From contig NC_085129.1 of NCBI RefSeq assembly GCF_030269925.1, positions 13,569,501 through 13,633,500 of the forward strand: a DNA stretch of 64,000 nucleotides, written 5' to 3'. The notes under the pieces were generated by a model. The model was not told the origin of the DNA, made no database searches, and was given only the letters and a program-made list of their open reading frames with translations. Every line of letters starts with the position of its first letter. Position 1 is the stretch's first letter. The position numbers were made by a program, and so were the translations under genes. Positions 53,033-64,000 of this stretch are shown piece by piece. This stretch comes from Bombyx mori (lineage: Eukaryota > Arthropoda > Insecta > Lepidoptera > Bombycidae).

Positions 53033-53264
53033 ATTTTTTTTATATTTTATTGCCTAGATGAGTGAACGAGCTCACAGCCCACCTGTTACTATTAAGAGGT
53101 TACCGGAGCCCATAGACATCTAGAACGTAAATGTGCCACCCACCTTGAGATATAAGTTCTAAGGTCTCAAGTATAGTTACAACGGCTGCCTCACCCTTCA
53201 AACCGAAACGCATTACGGCAGAAATAAGCGGAGTGATGGTACCTACCCATCCGTACTCACAATC
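53033..53264 (-). mobile_element. Bm1-type SINE, reversed
   Basis: Plus-strand T run, TTGCCTAGATGAGTGAACGA, ACCCACCTTGAGATATAAGT, CATTACGGCAGAAATAAGCG to CCCATCCGTACTCACAA. A short deletion removes CTGCTTCA. Confidence 0.9.
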
Positions 53265-55554
53265 TTTATAAACACTTACAGTAGGCTATAAGCGTTGACA
53301 CACAAGACATAAGTCTCAATTATAAATGAGAAATAGATAAAGTTTGAGCCAGAAATAGGAAAAGTTGTGGGACCTATTCGTGCGATGCATCAAATTGTTC
53401 TGCTACTAGTAATCATGTGACGTTTATCGGAAGGCTTAAACTTTATACTCACTTGAGATAAGGCTCTTGTTCAATCAAGACACGACAGATAGCGTGGGAT
53501 TCGATTAAACAAAGCTTTTATTAATGTTTATATAAATTATTATGTTGATATAATTATCACTAATTCGCCAGAAACATTCGTAAAACACAAACCTGATATC
53601 AATAACACAATTGGTCAACGCTTTTAGTAGTAAAATAAGAACATATAAATCCACATGAAGTTACTGCAACGATAAACTTCCGAATGACCTTAGAGGTAAA
53701 TTAATCTTTGTTATTGACGTCAATAGTCGCTTTATCGATAAGTTTATCGATAGTTCGTGTGATGAATGTGGCGTCACTATGGGTGTGGAGTTTCGACCGG
53801 TTGCACGGAATCAGAGCCTTTTGGAGGCTTCAGATGTGTCTTCACGGGTGAACTGTTCGGTTCTATGCTAGAAATTATGCTGTTATCTATATACAAATAA
53901 ATAAAATTGGAGTGTCATTTTGCAATATTAAATAACCGCTTTTTACTGAATCCACAATTATGTATGTATACAAGGTAAATACACAAAAAATTATTTAAAA
54001 AAATGTCTGTCTGTTTGTTCCGGCTAATCTCTAATAATAATAGCACACTACAAAAAGAACCTCAGTTTAATTTAAAGATAACCTAAATTTTTACTAGGTA
54101 ACTGAGTAGTTTACCCAATACAAAATTTTGAATGTATAATATACGACTTTTTTATTACAACATAAACACTACCTATAGTACTAAATACTTGTACGGACAC
54201 GCTTAAGGGCAAGAGATAATATCTAACCAAAAAATATGATACGCATTACAAATAGAGTTTGAATGTTTTCGCCGCAAGCTAAAAACGAAAGTTCAATGTT
54301 GTTTTATGACGTTATTCGTGATCTAAGGCGACTAGATGGATTGTAATTTTAAAATATTGAGGAGAGCATACTTCGTAGCGTACTATAATTATTAAATTAA
54401 AATATTAATAATAGTAATAACTTAAAAAAAAATACAATATCGCTAAAATGATTTCTTACAAAGAACAACTTCTTGCTGGAATTGTTTTATCAAATATTAA
54501 CGTCCGGGAGCTTATAACATACATAAATGAATCAATTTATTTATTATTTTTTAATTCAATTATAAAATTCGCGAGTGTTATGTAGGTTTGATTTCATAAA
54601 AAAGCTAACTGTTAGCTAAGCTTAAGCAGTAAGGGAGCTGTGACCTTTATAATTTTATAAGCACTAAACAAAGAGTGCACTGTTTTATATTTTAGTTATA
54701 GGAAAGAGACAAAACATTCCCTTTTAACCCCCTCCCCCTGACTTTAGGGCTCACACTTCAGATACTTAATAGTCAATTCAAATTATTTTAAAACTCAATT
54801 AATTCATTTAAGTTCTCGATAAGCAATTTAGCTTGTAAAAACCATGAGAACAGTCAATCACGCTTTGTTATTAAGCTCATGATTTGTATCATCATGTGCC
54901 TAACAATAGATTCGAAAAGTCATAAACCTTAAAATAATGATAATAAAAGCGAGATTAAACGGTAAAAATCGTGCCTACGTCTCGTAAAAACCGAAGAAGT
55001 TACTTGACAATGTATCGTTAACATCATAGTTTCAACGCCATCCGTCAAAACCAGATAATCATGAGCCATTTAATGGACAAAAACATTAGCCGAGCGCCGT
55101 CAAATCGCACAAACAACGCACAAAGCATTGTATCGTCATTGACAATGATCTGAGTCACCGAAGCGTTATGTCATAGTGAACAGGTGCAACGACCCCACGA
55201 ACAAACCTTGGAACATGAAACCAGAAAAACTTGCTTGCGAATTTCACGAAATCTATTCATCTAGCTTGCGTATTACACAATATGAAATTTACCTACGGCT
55301 ATTAGCCTTTGAACGGGCAATACTTGTAGCTTTTTCTGTGGCCGGTGATGTGATTAGTTCGCAGACGACTTGAGGCCAAATAGTAACATCAGATTATATA
55401 GAAAGCAATTATTTTGCGTCAAACTGTACGGGCTAATTACAATAGACCCAACCATCATTACGTAACGCTTTTACTAGCTTAAATAATTTAGAGCTGAAAC
55501 TCATCAAACAAGAATTAATCATCAATCTACAATTAATCATCAAGCTGATGGTAG
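53265..55554. other. Longest repeat-poor stretch of the window
   Basis: About 2.3 kb without a recognised repeat. A CpG-richer patch at 53745-53870 (GAATGTGGCGTCACTATGGG, GTTTCGACCGGTTGCACGG) includes a TGACGTCA CRE-like site at 53716. Paired ATCGATAAGTTTATCGATAG motifs are at 53734-53755. Open frames are short; nothing supports a gene. Confidence 0.4.
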
Positions 55555-55773
55555 TTGGTCAGGTGGACGGAAGAAGATCATGCGGACGCTCACCTACACG
55601 CCAGTCTAATCTGGTTTAGCAAATTATATTTACCAGCCTTATATTTAAAGACGCCCATCGGCCTGCCAATAACCAAGGCTATAAAGACCATTGAGGACAG
55701 GAAGACATGGGGAAGTATAGTAGACACGACCTTCAGCAATGAAGAGACCAACTCAGAAGAAGAAGGATCATAA
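55555..55773 (+). pseudogene. Decayed reverse transcriptase tail with frameshift
   Basis: One frame gives GRRSCGRSPTR shortly after 55568. After a stop, another frame gives PIGLPITKAIKTIEDRKTWG, SIVDTTFSNEETNSEEEGS to a TAA at 55773. The pairing G-R-S-P-T-R then E-D-R-x-x-W-x-x-I-V follows the same order as the cleaner relic at 29249-29488. A shift between the two halves and a stop show it is inactive. Confidence 0.55.
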
Positions 55774-58131
55774 ATCTGTGATCTTGAACAATCGAAAATC
55801 ATCTAGAGACCTCAGAACCCGTTTTAAATTAAGTGGTCAATGAGTTTGATCGCCAATAAAAAGTAAGCTTTCCGTTCTCTAAGCCTAGCATTTGAATACC
55901 CAACTATCTCAGTCTATTCAACAACAACCGTATTTGGTCTAATTGTTAAACTACAATTTAAAATGTAATTTACTAATGAAAGGTTAATAAAGATAAAGCT
56001 CTAGTAATAAAATCGGTACCGGATCCAGACTGCAGCTCAGATATAGTGCCTTAAAAGGTACAGTAAAGTTAACTTTTTTTCATGACTATGGAATGGTCCA
56101 CACGTCCCATCTATCTATTATTCAGTTAGCCAAATCAAGTTACAACAAAAAGCAAGACATAATGTAGAAATCTCAATAGCGTTACGGCTCTTTAATCCAA
56201 TAGGCGCAAAGGAATAGGCAAAATTATCGTACTTTTTATTGCTTTTGTAGGCAAACGACCATACGGTATAAATAGTGGTCGATGGTTACCGTTGAGTATC
56301 TCTTTGGAAACTTCTTCCAAAGGACATATTATAGTGAAAGACTGGAAACAGCGTAGGAGGAATGTCATTCCAAAACTGGATGATGCGTGGCAAAAAGAAC
56401 AATACGTATGTTCAATGTTGTATTCAAAGTCAGCTGATCTTTTGCAACAACGATTTCTTTTCTTTATTTGAGTCGACTATTATCAAAGCCGGCAATGTGA
56501 CTTTTGGATAATTATTGATAAATCAGAAAAACGAATTATTAACTTTGTGTTCCGTTAGCAGTCACAAAACTCTTCTGAACGACATCTTAGATAAATAACA
56601 GGTTAAGTATTAACCTTTATTTAATGCAGGTTTTGAACCGTATTCTTTGAAAGAGACGATTATATTCAAATCAATCTGTATTGACATATCAATAATTTTT
56701 TTTTGTCCAGATGCACAGATTGCCACCTTTGATAATAGACGACTCATTTTACTCTTCGAAGTCTAACGTGAAGAATTATTGGAAGATTAATATGAATCGT
56801 AGATTTCTCTTTCTTACTGCATTCGCTGGTAACAAAAAGGGTTTTGATCTTATAACTTGCACCCAAAATAGAGAGTTTACAAGCAATGTCGATCCCGGTA
56901 TAAAACCGCCTGCGGCTTGAAAGTGCAGACATGTGAATAACGATTTCAATTGCAACCGATCAGTAAGTACACGTTGCGTTCACTTTGTTTACACACAGAT
57001 CTTGTAGACTACAAAGATATTTTTATCATTCCGGCTAATTTTTATTAGTATGGCGATATTAGAAGAAAGTTTGAATGAAGAACCCGCCTTAGACAAAGTC
57101 TTTGCTAAAGACGTCGAATTTTTTTTAATATTAGAAAAAAAACATATCTGAAAGATGGTGGAAGTTCAATAATGTGAGACGACAGTGAAATGTTGTTTTC
57201 TACGAAGGCTGATTATTCCCCATCTGATCGTGCGTGATACTTTGAACAATTAAGTCTCGGCGGGTCGCTAAATAAGTTTCAAACCACACTCAAAGAAGGA
57301 CAGATTATGGTACTTCACAGGGGAGAGAGTAATTGAAACTGATAAATGTATATGTACATTTATCGGTTAAAATGGGCTATGTATTAACGTAATCCATTTA
57401 ACGTAGACTGAGCGATTCCAATAACTTTATTTAGGAGTATAAAAGAAGTAAAAAAATACATCATTGCACACACTATTATTTAACAGGTTATTTCTCCGTT
57501 TTTCACAGTATAGGGCTTCGCATAGCGCCACTGTGACAGTCAATCAGTTCACACGTGATCATGATTCTTGTAATTGTGTAAGCCGTGACAAGGACCCTTA
57601 AATAATAGTATTTATAATATAACAGAATTTTTTTAAAACAATTCGATAATCCTGAGATAATCTCATTAAATATAATCCTCATTCATATTTCAAAACCTGA
57701 GACAAAATAACGAGCCGCCTAACGGTACTTCCAATTCTCACGCGAAAAATATCACGTAAAACAATCATAATAAACGGGTTTGTCTCAAAACTCAATAAAA
57801 GTCGCGAGTTCTCAAAGTGTAATCATTGAAACGATTTGTAATTACCAATTTAATGAATAGTCTGCGTAATAAACCTAGTAATAATCACTAGTTAGTCATA
57901 AATCATTTTTGATGGACGGTAGCAGTTAGAACAAGTTTTCGTATTATCCGCTACTGCGTTTCGTCGTATTGAATTTTGAATTCTTAGTTTCGATACTGAC
58001 ATTGACTTGAATGAATTATCAATCAAGTATAAGCATCTTATAGCCACAATTGGATTTGATACTGTGTCCATCTAGGATAGCACCATCCTAGCTCTTCCAG
58101 TGATGTCGCAATGCGATCGCTAACCGGCATT
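55774..58131. other. Repeat-poor stretch, no supported gene
   Basis: About 2.3 kb. It contains one short ORF at 57050-57151 (MAILEESLNEEPALDKVFAK, DVEFFLILEKKHI) with coding-like acidic content but no context. No repeat family of this window recurs here. Confidence 0.4.
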
Positions 58132-58183
58132 TACTGGTAATAACCACTACATGGGTAGGTACCACCATTCTGTCTGTTTCTGC
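58132..58183 (+). mobile_element. Bm1 5'-body fragment, plus arm of an inverted pair
   Basis: TTACTGGTAATAACCACTAC, ATGGGTAGGTACCACCATTC, TGTCTGTTTCTG; then broken off. Confidence 0.7.
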
Positions 58184-58189
58184 ACTGGT

Positions 58190-58440
58190 TTTTTCTTTAT
58201 TTATTTTTTCCTTAGATAGGGGGACAGCTCACGGCCCATCTGTGTTAAGTAGTTACCGGAGCCTATAGACATCTACAACGTAAGCGCTGCCATTCACCTC
58301 AAGACATGAGTTTTTGGGTCTCAGTCTTTACAGTACAATGGCTGCCCCGCCTTTCAAACGGCTGCTTCACGGCCGAAATAGATAGGGTGGTGGTACCCTA
58401 CCCGCGCCGACTCTCAAGATGTCCTACCTACCACCAGTAT
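58190..58440 (-). mobile_element. Bm1-type SINE, minus arm of an inverted pair
   Basis: Plus-strand T-rich start, CCTTAGATAGGGGGACAGCT, CATTCACCTCAAGACATGAG, GGCTGCTTCACGGCCGAAAT to GTCCTACCTACCACCAGTA. It is somewhat diverged, with a GCATTA deletion. Confidence 0.87.
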
Positions 58441-58657
58441 ATTGGGTGTGAAGGGTTACAATGTAATGGGGACAACGATATTTTGTCACAACATAGGTTG
58501 CGACAATCGCTTGTCGTGTCAACACAACACTTCCACACTAATAAATATTATAGATAAAAGCGTTATTAAATTGATAACCCAACAAACGAAACTAGTAAAA
58601 GGCCCGAGTCCCAAAACACGATAGAGAAAATGGCACTTTGACACAATGAATGACAAG

Positions 58658-59055
58658 CATCTATCTGGCATAAGAACATCTTTAAACTATTGTTATCGAA
58701 TACTGCTTCGAATTCAATCTTAAATTTCTGAAGCAAGGCGAAGTATTCAAGACACGCGTGACTCGATCCCAGGACGAGTCATGCCCTGGAATGTCTGGTT
58801 GAGCGGGATACGCGTCCACATTCTCTGGAACAAAACAAGGAATGTATTGTTGGATGTGGTAATGAGTTTTTAGTCTATGCCGTCGTCTGGTTTGGCCTTT
58901 GAAACGACCTTGTTGCATTTTAGTTTTTTTTGGAATTCCTTTAGTAAAATTTTATGTAGACTATGTTTTTGCCAGAGATACCAGAGCTTCTTGAGCGAAA
59001 CCGTTTTTAACAATTTTTGGACAGGGAGTTTCTTAAGCAGAAGTAAAATCTTCAC
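58658..59055 (-). other. Minus-strand open frames, possible exon
   Basis: A CCTTGTTTTGTTCCAG acceptor-like site on the minus strand (near 58827) precedes a frame reading ENVDAYPAQPDIPGHDSSWD, RVTRVLNTSPCFRNLRLNSK, QYSITIV to a stop. GC at third positions is raised in the first half. A second overlapping minus frame upstream (58870-59055) is Lys/Leu-rich. The YPxxPDxPGxD wording resembles the start of pancreatic-polypeptide-fold peptides but the rest does not, so no identity is claimed. Confidence 0.2.
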
Positions 59056-59984
59056 TCGCTTTCAGCAATATTTACCTTCCCTTTAACTAAACAAACATGA
59101 ATATTATTACAAAAACCTACCCTCATTTCTAGAAATCACTCCATAACGACCCGATATGTATACACGTAACACCCGACCTATATACACGTAATTGTTCACT
59201 ATTGCGTTATTTGTTTGTAGACTTCATTTATTTAATTTATATTTTGTAATTTAATTTATATTTCGGTCATTAAATTTATTAATAAATAAAGCTCGATTTT
59301 ATTGAATTTGAGTTGATATCCATTTCTATCATACAAACCACCTTTTTGTTAAAACAGCCATCATTTCGAACAAAGATTTGTCATAATTTACTTTTTGCTT
59401 TTAAGCTGCGAAAGCTCAATACATCGGACGTTTGATTTACGAGTTTATTGACCGTATTTGCCCTATACAGGTAACAGAAACTCCAAAATAAATTCGCGGA
59501 TTTAAATCTTTTAATGATTCGTAAATACAAATAATCTCATATGCTTTCGTGACTAAAAGTCCTAATTTATGTAAAACATTTTTTGTAATCTTAAATCACA
59601 TGGCCTTTAACCAAGGGTTTCGTGAATATTTTAACTTTATTTTTCACTTATTTTTCTGTTTTGGTCTTCGTGTATTGAAATGACTCAACAGATCCCTTGC
59701 AAAGCGGTTGTTCTAGATAAGTAGATACCACCATTGCCTAGGGCACTACGCAACCTTTTTTGAAATCCGATAACCATCCATTTCTGACAGACCATAAATT
59801 TCTTGCTTTTTATCAAATGGTATGTGTATGTACCTACAGTAGTCTCACCTTATCTCCTATTCCTATGTACTTAACTTTTCCTTTGTTTTCATCTAAGATA
59901 CTTGTTATAAGAAACGTTGTCGCTAGTTTTTTTCCAAATTCAGTAACCCACACCAGGCTTCGGTACCTCAATCATCATTCATAA
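59056..59984. other. No recognised feature
   Basis: AT-rich sequence; TAATTTAATTTATATTT-type low complexity at about 59230-59285. Confidence 0.5.
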
Positions 59985-60145
59985 TCATTCTCTTACCTTT
60001 CTCCCAATCAGCTGGGGTCGGCACCACATGTTTTCTCCTTTCATACTCCTCTATCATATACCATTTCTCCGCTCACTCCCCTCTTACACATATCGTCTTT
60101 CACGCAATCTATCCATTCTTTCTTAGATCTCCCTCTTACTCTATA
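59985..60145 (-). pseudogene. Non-LTR reverse transcriptase C-terminal fragment
   Basis: The minus-strand frame reads YRVRGRSKKEWIDCVKDDMC, KRGVSGEMVYDRGV, stop, KEKTCGADPS. It is the sister of 7606-7795 and shares CVKDDMxKRGVSxEMVYDRG. The G-R-x-K-K-x-W-x-D-C-V-K-x-D-M pattern is the standard end of LINE polymerases. A stop replaces the Trp of V-W-K. Confidence 0.68.
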
Positions 60146-60810
60146 TTATGGTAGAATTGACAGTACATATTAGTAAATAAGTCCAATTTTGGTGCACATT
60201 TGTCTCTTTAGTGCCAATAACGGAGTCTAGAAAAAATTTAAGCAAACAAAAAAAACAAGATGCACTCTCAAAGTCTGAGTTCCATAAAATGTATCAATAT
60301 CTACCCTCCGGACATTATCAACTGACAGTTTATAGCCTCGCGTTCAGCTGTGGCTCGTATTTTGTATTTTTTATGCGAAATTATTATTATCCGAAATAAG
60401 CCAAGACGTGTGTGTGGTCCTGTATCCTCGTGCCGAATATTTGTTGGCACAATCGATAGACAGACATTAACAACAAACATTCCAAAACCAGTTTTCTTGA
60501 TAAATTTTAATGAAATTAAAACGTTCATCCATATAGTGCTTTTGTTACTAGTCCTTACACGCGGCTTCGTTCATGTTTATTCAGAAAAAATGTATCCCTT
60601 GGAAATAAATAGGTTTCTTTTTTCTGGACCAAATCCTGAATGACCTGATAATCGATTGAGTACTTAAGCCATATAACAGACGTATCTTCTTCTTCCTATT
60701 CGTACACTCTTGACAGAGTGGTCGTGGTCATGCATCAGTCGGATCCTGCGATACCGATGCTCTCGCGATGCATTATAACAACATTTTATTACATTAAATA
60801 TTTATGTGTT
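60146..60810. other. No gene; possible Helitron terminus at 60549
   Basis: ACTAGTCCTTACACGCGGCT, TCGTTC at 60548 resembles the reversed GC-rich end of HelA-type elements (compare 35106), but no matching start is found. GACAGAGTGGTCGTGGTCAT near 60712 may be another repeat scrap. Confidence 0.35.
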
Positions 60811-61053
60811 TTTTTTTTTTTTATTGCTTAGATGGGTGGACGAGCTCACAGCCCACCTGGTGTTAAGTGGTTACTGGAGCCCATAGACATCTACAACGTA
60901 AATGCGCCACCCACCATGAGATATAAGTTCTAAGGTCTCAGTATAGTTACAACGGCTACCCCACCCTTCGAACCGAAACGCATTACTGCTTCACGGCGGA
61001 AATAGGCGGGGTGGTGGTACCTACCCGTGCGGACTCCCAAGAGGTCCCACCAG
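60811..61053 (-). mobile_element. Bm1-type SINE, well preserved, reversed
   Basis: Plus-strand T run of about 13, ATTGCTTAGATGGGTGGACG, CATCTACAACGTAAATGCGC, CTTCACGGCGGAAATAGGCG to GAGGTCCCACCAG. One of the copies closest to consensus. Confidence 0.93.
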
Positions 61054-62080
61054 TGTTCAGCTAACAAACACGTAGTGTCACTAATCATGGCTAGTTAGTG
61101 TATGATATATGGTTAGTTTGTTTGGCTTTTTTTTCATTTTGGCCACTAATGACGTCACACGTAATGAAGTTACGTTCAACAGTCTCACGAAATTTGTGTC
61201 GCAATTTAGAAACAGAAAACCGGTTCGCCACATATCGCCCGTGGCTTCACTTGCCCTAAACGACTTGACGTTGTATAACTGTCAATGAATTAGATGGATA
61301 GAATTATTGAAACAGCGGGTTTGACGATCGTGTACTTCATAGTAATCATAGACTTCCAGTTGTTTTACGACGACAATATGATTTCCTTTAATTTTTCGGA
61401 TGTAGCTTCGTAACATTTGTCGTATCAAGTGACGCGGTTATGCCAAGGCCTGTCTACGTAAATACCTAATAAATGTGCGCGAATGATTACCAAAAAGATT
61501 TAAATTTCGAACATTGCATTCGTAGACGCAAAGAGCTCTAATACCAAGTCCTTCTTTCAGGCATATTTTACAGAAAAATATTTCAAAACGCTCCGGACAG
61601 TAGTGGAGGGTAGTTCGTAATGTTGTCGAACAATTTAGATATAATAATTCGCTAAAATAATAGGTATATGATATTCTTCAAGTTCAATGGTCACTCAAAA
61701 TGTTTCCTGTGAATTAAATAAAAAAAAATGTAAAAGTTATCGCGTTAAAAATGCTTTCATCTGCATTCCAATAACAATAATGAAGTAACTAAATTAAAAT
61801 TTTATAGTCGATTCCAAAAGACGCATTAACGTTGCCAGCTATAAGGGACCGATCTATAAAATTCAAAACAAATTGCTAATATTCATTACGTTAACCTCAA
61901 AGTTTACAGCCACAAAACTTGAAGCTCGAAACAAACATAAAATACAGACCGAATTGAATGATATTAATTTAAAATTGATCATTATTATTGATAGTGGAAT
62001 TTTAATGGCGGCGAGCGGCGACGTAAAATAATCCATGGCGTTGCATAGGTTTTCAAATATCAAATTGTTTTAAATGATTT
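61054..62080. other. No recognised feature
   Basis: AT-rich sequence; no supported gene or repeat. Confidence 0.5.
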
Positions 62081-62274
62081 TTTTTTTCATTTATTGCTTA
62101 GAGGGGTGGAAGAAGTCACAGCCCACCTAGTATTAAGTGGCTACGGGAAACCTACAACGTAAATGCCGCCACCCTCCTTGAGAAATGAGTTCTAAGGTAT
62201 CACTTTTTAACTACGGCTGCCCCGCCCTTCAAATCGAAACGCATTACTGCTTCACGGCTGAAATATGCAGGGCA
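62081..62274 (-). mobile_element. Bm1 fused to repeat B
   Basis: Plus-strand T run, ATTGCTTAGAGGGGTGGAAG, GTAAATGCCGCCACCCTCC, CTTCACGGCTGAAATATGCA, then an abrupt join at GGGCA to repeat B. The Bm1 5' part is missing at the junction. Confidence 0.88.
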
Positions 62275-62475
62275 TACAGCCCACTGAGTTTCTCGCTGGA
62301 TCTTCTCAGCGGGTCGCGTTTCCGATCGCGATTGCGGTGGTAGATTCTGCGAAGCACTGCTCTTGCTGGGCCAGTGATAGCAGCACTCCCGGTTTGAGCC
62401 CCGTGAACTCACCTACACGTTGGGGTGAAGCTGAAATAGCATCTCAAGGCTATAAGCATAGGTAGGAAGAAAAAA
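62275..62475 (+). mobile_element. Repeat B copy with polyA
   Basis: CAGCCCACTGAGTTTCTCGC, TGGATCTTCTCAGCGGGTCG, GCGGTGGTAGATTCTGCGAA, GCACTGCTCTTGCTGGGCCA, CCGTGAACTCACCTACACG, ATAGGTAGGAAGAAAAAAAA. The clear A-run at the end defines the sense strand of the family. Confidence 0.83.
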
Positions 62476-64000
62476 AACTGGTCATCCTACACTACGATTC
62501 CCAGTCTTCTCTTTAAAATTCATCTACCCCAACGACTATACATTTATTTACTCGTTCAAGCATATACATAAATACAGGTCCTTAAATAACGGGCTAACGA
62601 TTATATATAATATCTTCTATTATATTTGAAGTTTATTACTTTTGGAGATATAACATACTTCACTCTGAAGAGTTCCGAATCAAATTTATAGGTTAACTGT
62701 GTATTCGTAACGCCATCGCGCCTAAAAACAATGTTTAAAATAATTTACGTGCATCAATTATAAATCACCTCCCCGCTCTCGCAGAAATGGTACAACCAGC
62801 CACCTTCGGTAATCAATTAACGAGGATTTTAATCGTCCGTCAATAAGATCAGACGTAGCTGCGGTGGTTAATTGTGACCGACGGCAGTTAATAACATTAA
62901 TGGCGACAGGTGAACTCATTCGCTGATTTCAACGATACTTATCATGAGTTTTATATGTAACTCGACTTGTAAAATTAATGATTAAAGAAAAAAAAAAAAA
63001 ACCATCGGTCTCTTTTTGCGCACATGAAGCATTACTGCAAATTTAATTGAATAGTGGTTCAGGTTTGCTGTTAATGATCGCACTCAAATGATTTGCTGGT
63101 GGGTTTTGTGGGACACCATTCTATGTGTTGCTGACTCAAAACACTCTAGTTCCAATTTGAACCATTTAGGGTAATGAATTGTTTATGGTCACAAGAGCTC
63201 ACATTCAGCTTACAGAAATTGGGTAATTGAATTGCCATTACTACATACATTCAATTACTTTCCTGATGTTTAGTTTGAAAAAGAGCAATAGTCCTAAATG
63301 AACACAGTTAAAAGAAATTTATTTCGAAGACTATATCACCTCGTAAGTGAAAAGACTTCGCTGAATCTGCAATCTTGCAATTTTAATGATTCATTACAAG
63401 TAAACTTTTTGTTTACAACTCAAAAACATGCTCAAATAATAAAACGTATTAATTATGTAATTATGTCTCGTAAATAATATTCATATTTATGGCTATAAAT
63501 TCATTTACATTAAATTTTAATTTACCTGTTCAAATGCAACGCTTATTCCGAGGGCTGTCAAGAAAGATATTTAAAAATGAAACGCCTTTAAAAAAATATG
63601 ATTATGCTTTCTATAAAAGTAATGTTTGATGTTTTTTTTTTGCTAATTACATACATACATTGAGTTGACATTGAATCATAATACATTACATACATTTTCG
63701 ATGGGTTTTTAAGATTGTCGTACTAAAAGCACGATCGATATAATAAAATGCTTACACGGATAGTTGCTACCATCTTGCCGGTCTCCACGAAATAATTCTG
63801 GGTGCCGTCTTGGAAAAGAACTCATTGAACACTTCGACTCGATATCTCGTGTTTAATAGTTACATTCAAGTCATCTCTATGAGTCTAGTAACAACATACT
63901 AAATATCACATACACAACAACAAACATAAAATGCCCTATACCTGAATTTTATTTAAAGCTATTATAAATTAATATACTATATATTTTAGGGGTGAAAAGC
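62476..64000. other. No gene; possible regulatory patch 62750-62960
   Basis: 62750-62960 is GC-richer and holds TAGCTGCGGTGGTTAATTG (Runt-like TGCGGT), GGCGACAGGTGAACTC (E-box CAGGTG) and several TTAAT words close together. The rest is AT-rich with no recognised repeat. Confidence 0.3.

Noticed and set aside
1..64000. CRISPR array, operons or other prokaryotic features
   Set aside because: No regularly spaced repeats; SINEs, Helitrons and LINE tails show eukaryotic insect DNA.
1..64000. LTR retrotransposon or endogenous virus
   Set aside because: No paired long terminal repeats, primer-binding site, or gag/pol/integrase-like frame was found.

Overview
The window reads as insect nuclear DNA, almost certainly the silkworm Bombyx mori or a very close relative. 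The base composition is AT-rich. At least 25 full or partial copies of a retroposon with the body and tRNA-like head of the Bombyx Bm1 SINE are scattered over both strands, alongside several lepidopteran Helitron families. These identifications come from recognising the sequences, not from a search.

No host protein-coding gene can be called with confidence. The long open frames are mostly translations of repeats. The window looks like intergenic or long intronic DNA. A few exon-like segments are listed at low confidence: a possible last exon at 8.1-8.25 kb (-), exon-like frames at 15.9-16.1 kb (-) and 20.0-20.2 kb (-), a Cys-rich frame at 37.4 kb (+), an open frame behind a good acceptor at 37.9-38.1 kb (+), a 45-codon ORF at 36.26 kb (+), and a possible promoter with a short ORF at 15.36-15.49 kb (+).

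Repeat content by class. (1) Bm1 SINE: one near full-length copy with RNA polymerase III boxes (9434-9891, -); most others are truncated. (2) Helitrons: families called here HelA (11150, 13571, 35106), HelB (26086, 27570, 34132, 45840, 47383), HelC (2839, 11111/11581, 35762, 48319, 51941) and HelD (20371). In the well-preserved copies the ends are TC...CTAG inserted between A and T. (3) A second polyA retroposon family, 'repeat B' (about ten loci), which looks like the 3' end of a non-LTR element, and a related longer-tailed form, B2 (28395; tail at 14874). (4) C-terminal scraps of non-LTR reverse transcriptases of several lineages (7.6, 17.9, 22.6, 24.8, 29.3, 55.6 and 60.0 kb). (5) A Tigger/pogo-like DNA transposon deletion derivative with TA duplication and a 34-codon remnant of the transposase DNA-binding domain (42787-43457). 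(6) Smaller uncharacterised families D, E and F.

The most informative structures are a precise Helitron-in-Helitron insertion (11150-11580 inside HelC), a Bm1 insertion flanked by 98-bp direct repeats (48900-49332), a near-perfect 20-bp-stem hairpin locus (24339-24383), a fold-back pair of repeat B copies (31848-31981), a 14-bp-stem GC-rich inverted repeat (1327-1372), and family E, a roughly 90-bp conserved sequence present four times.
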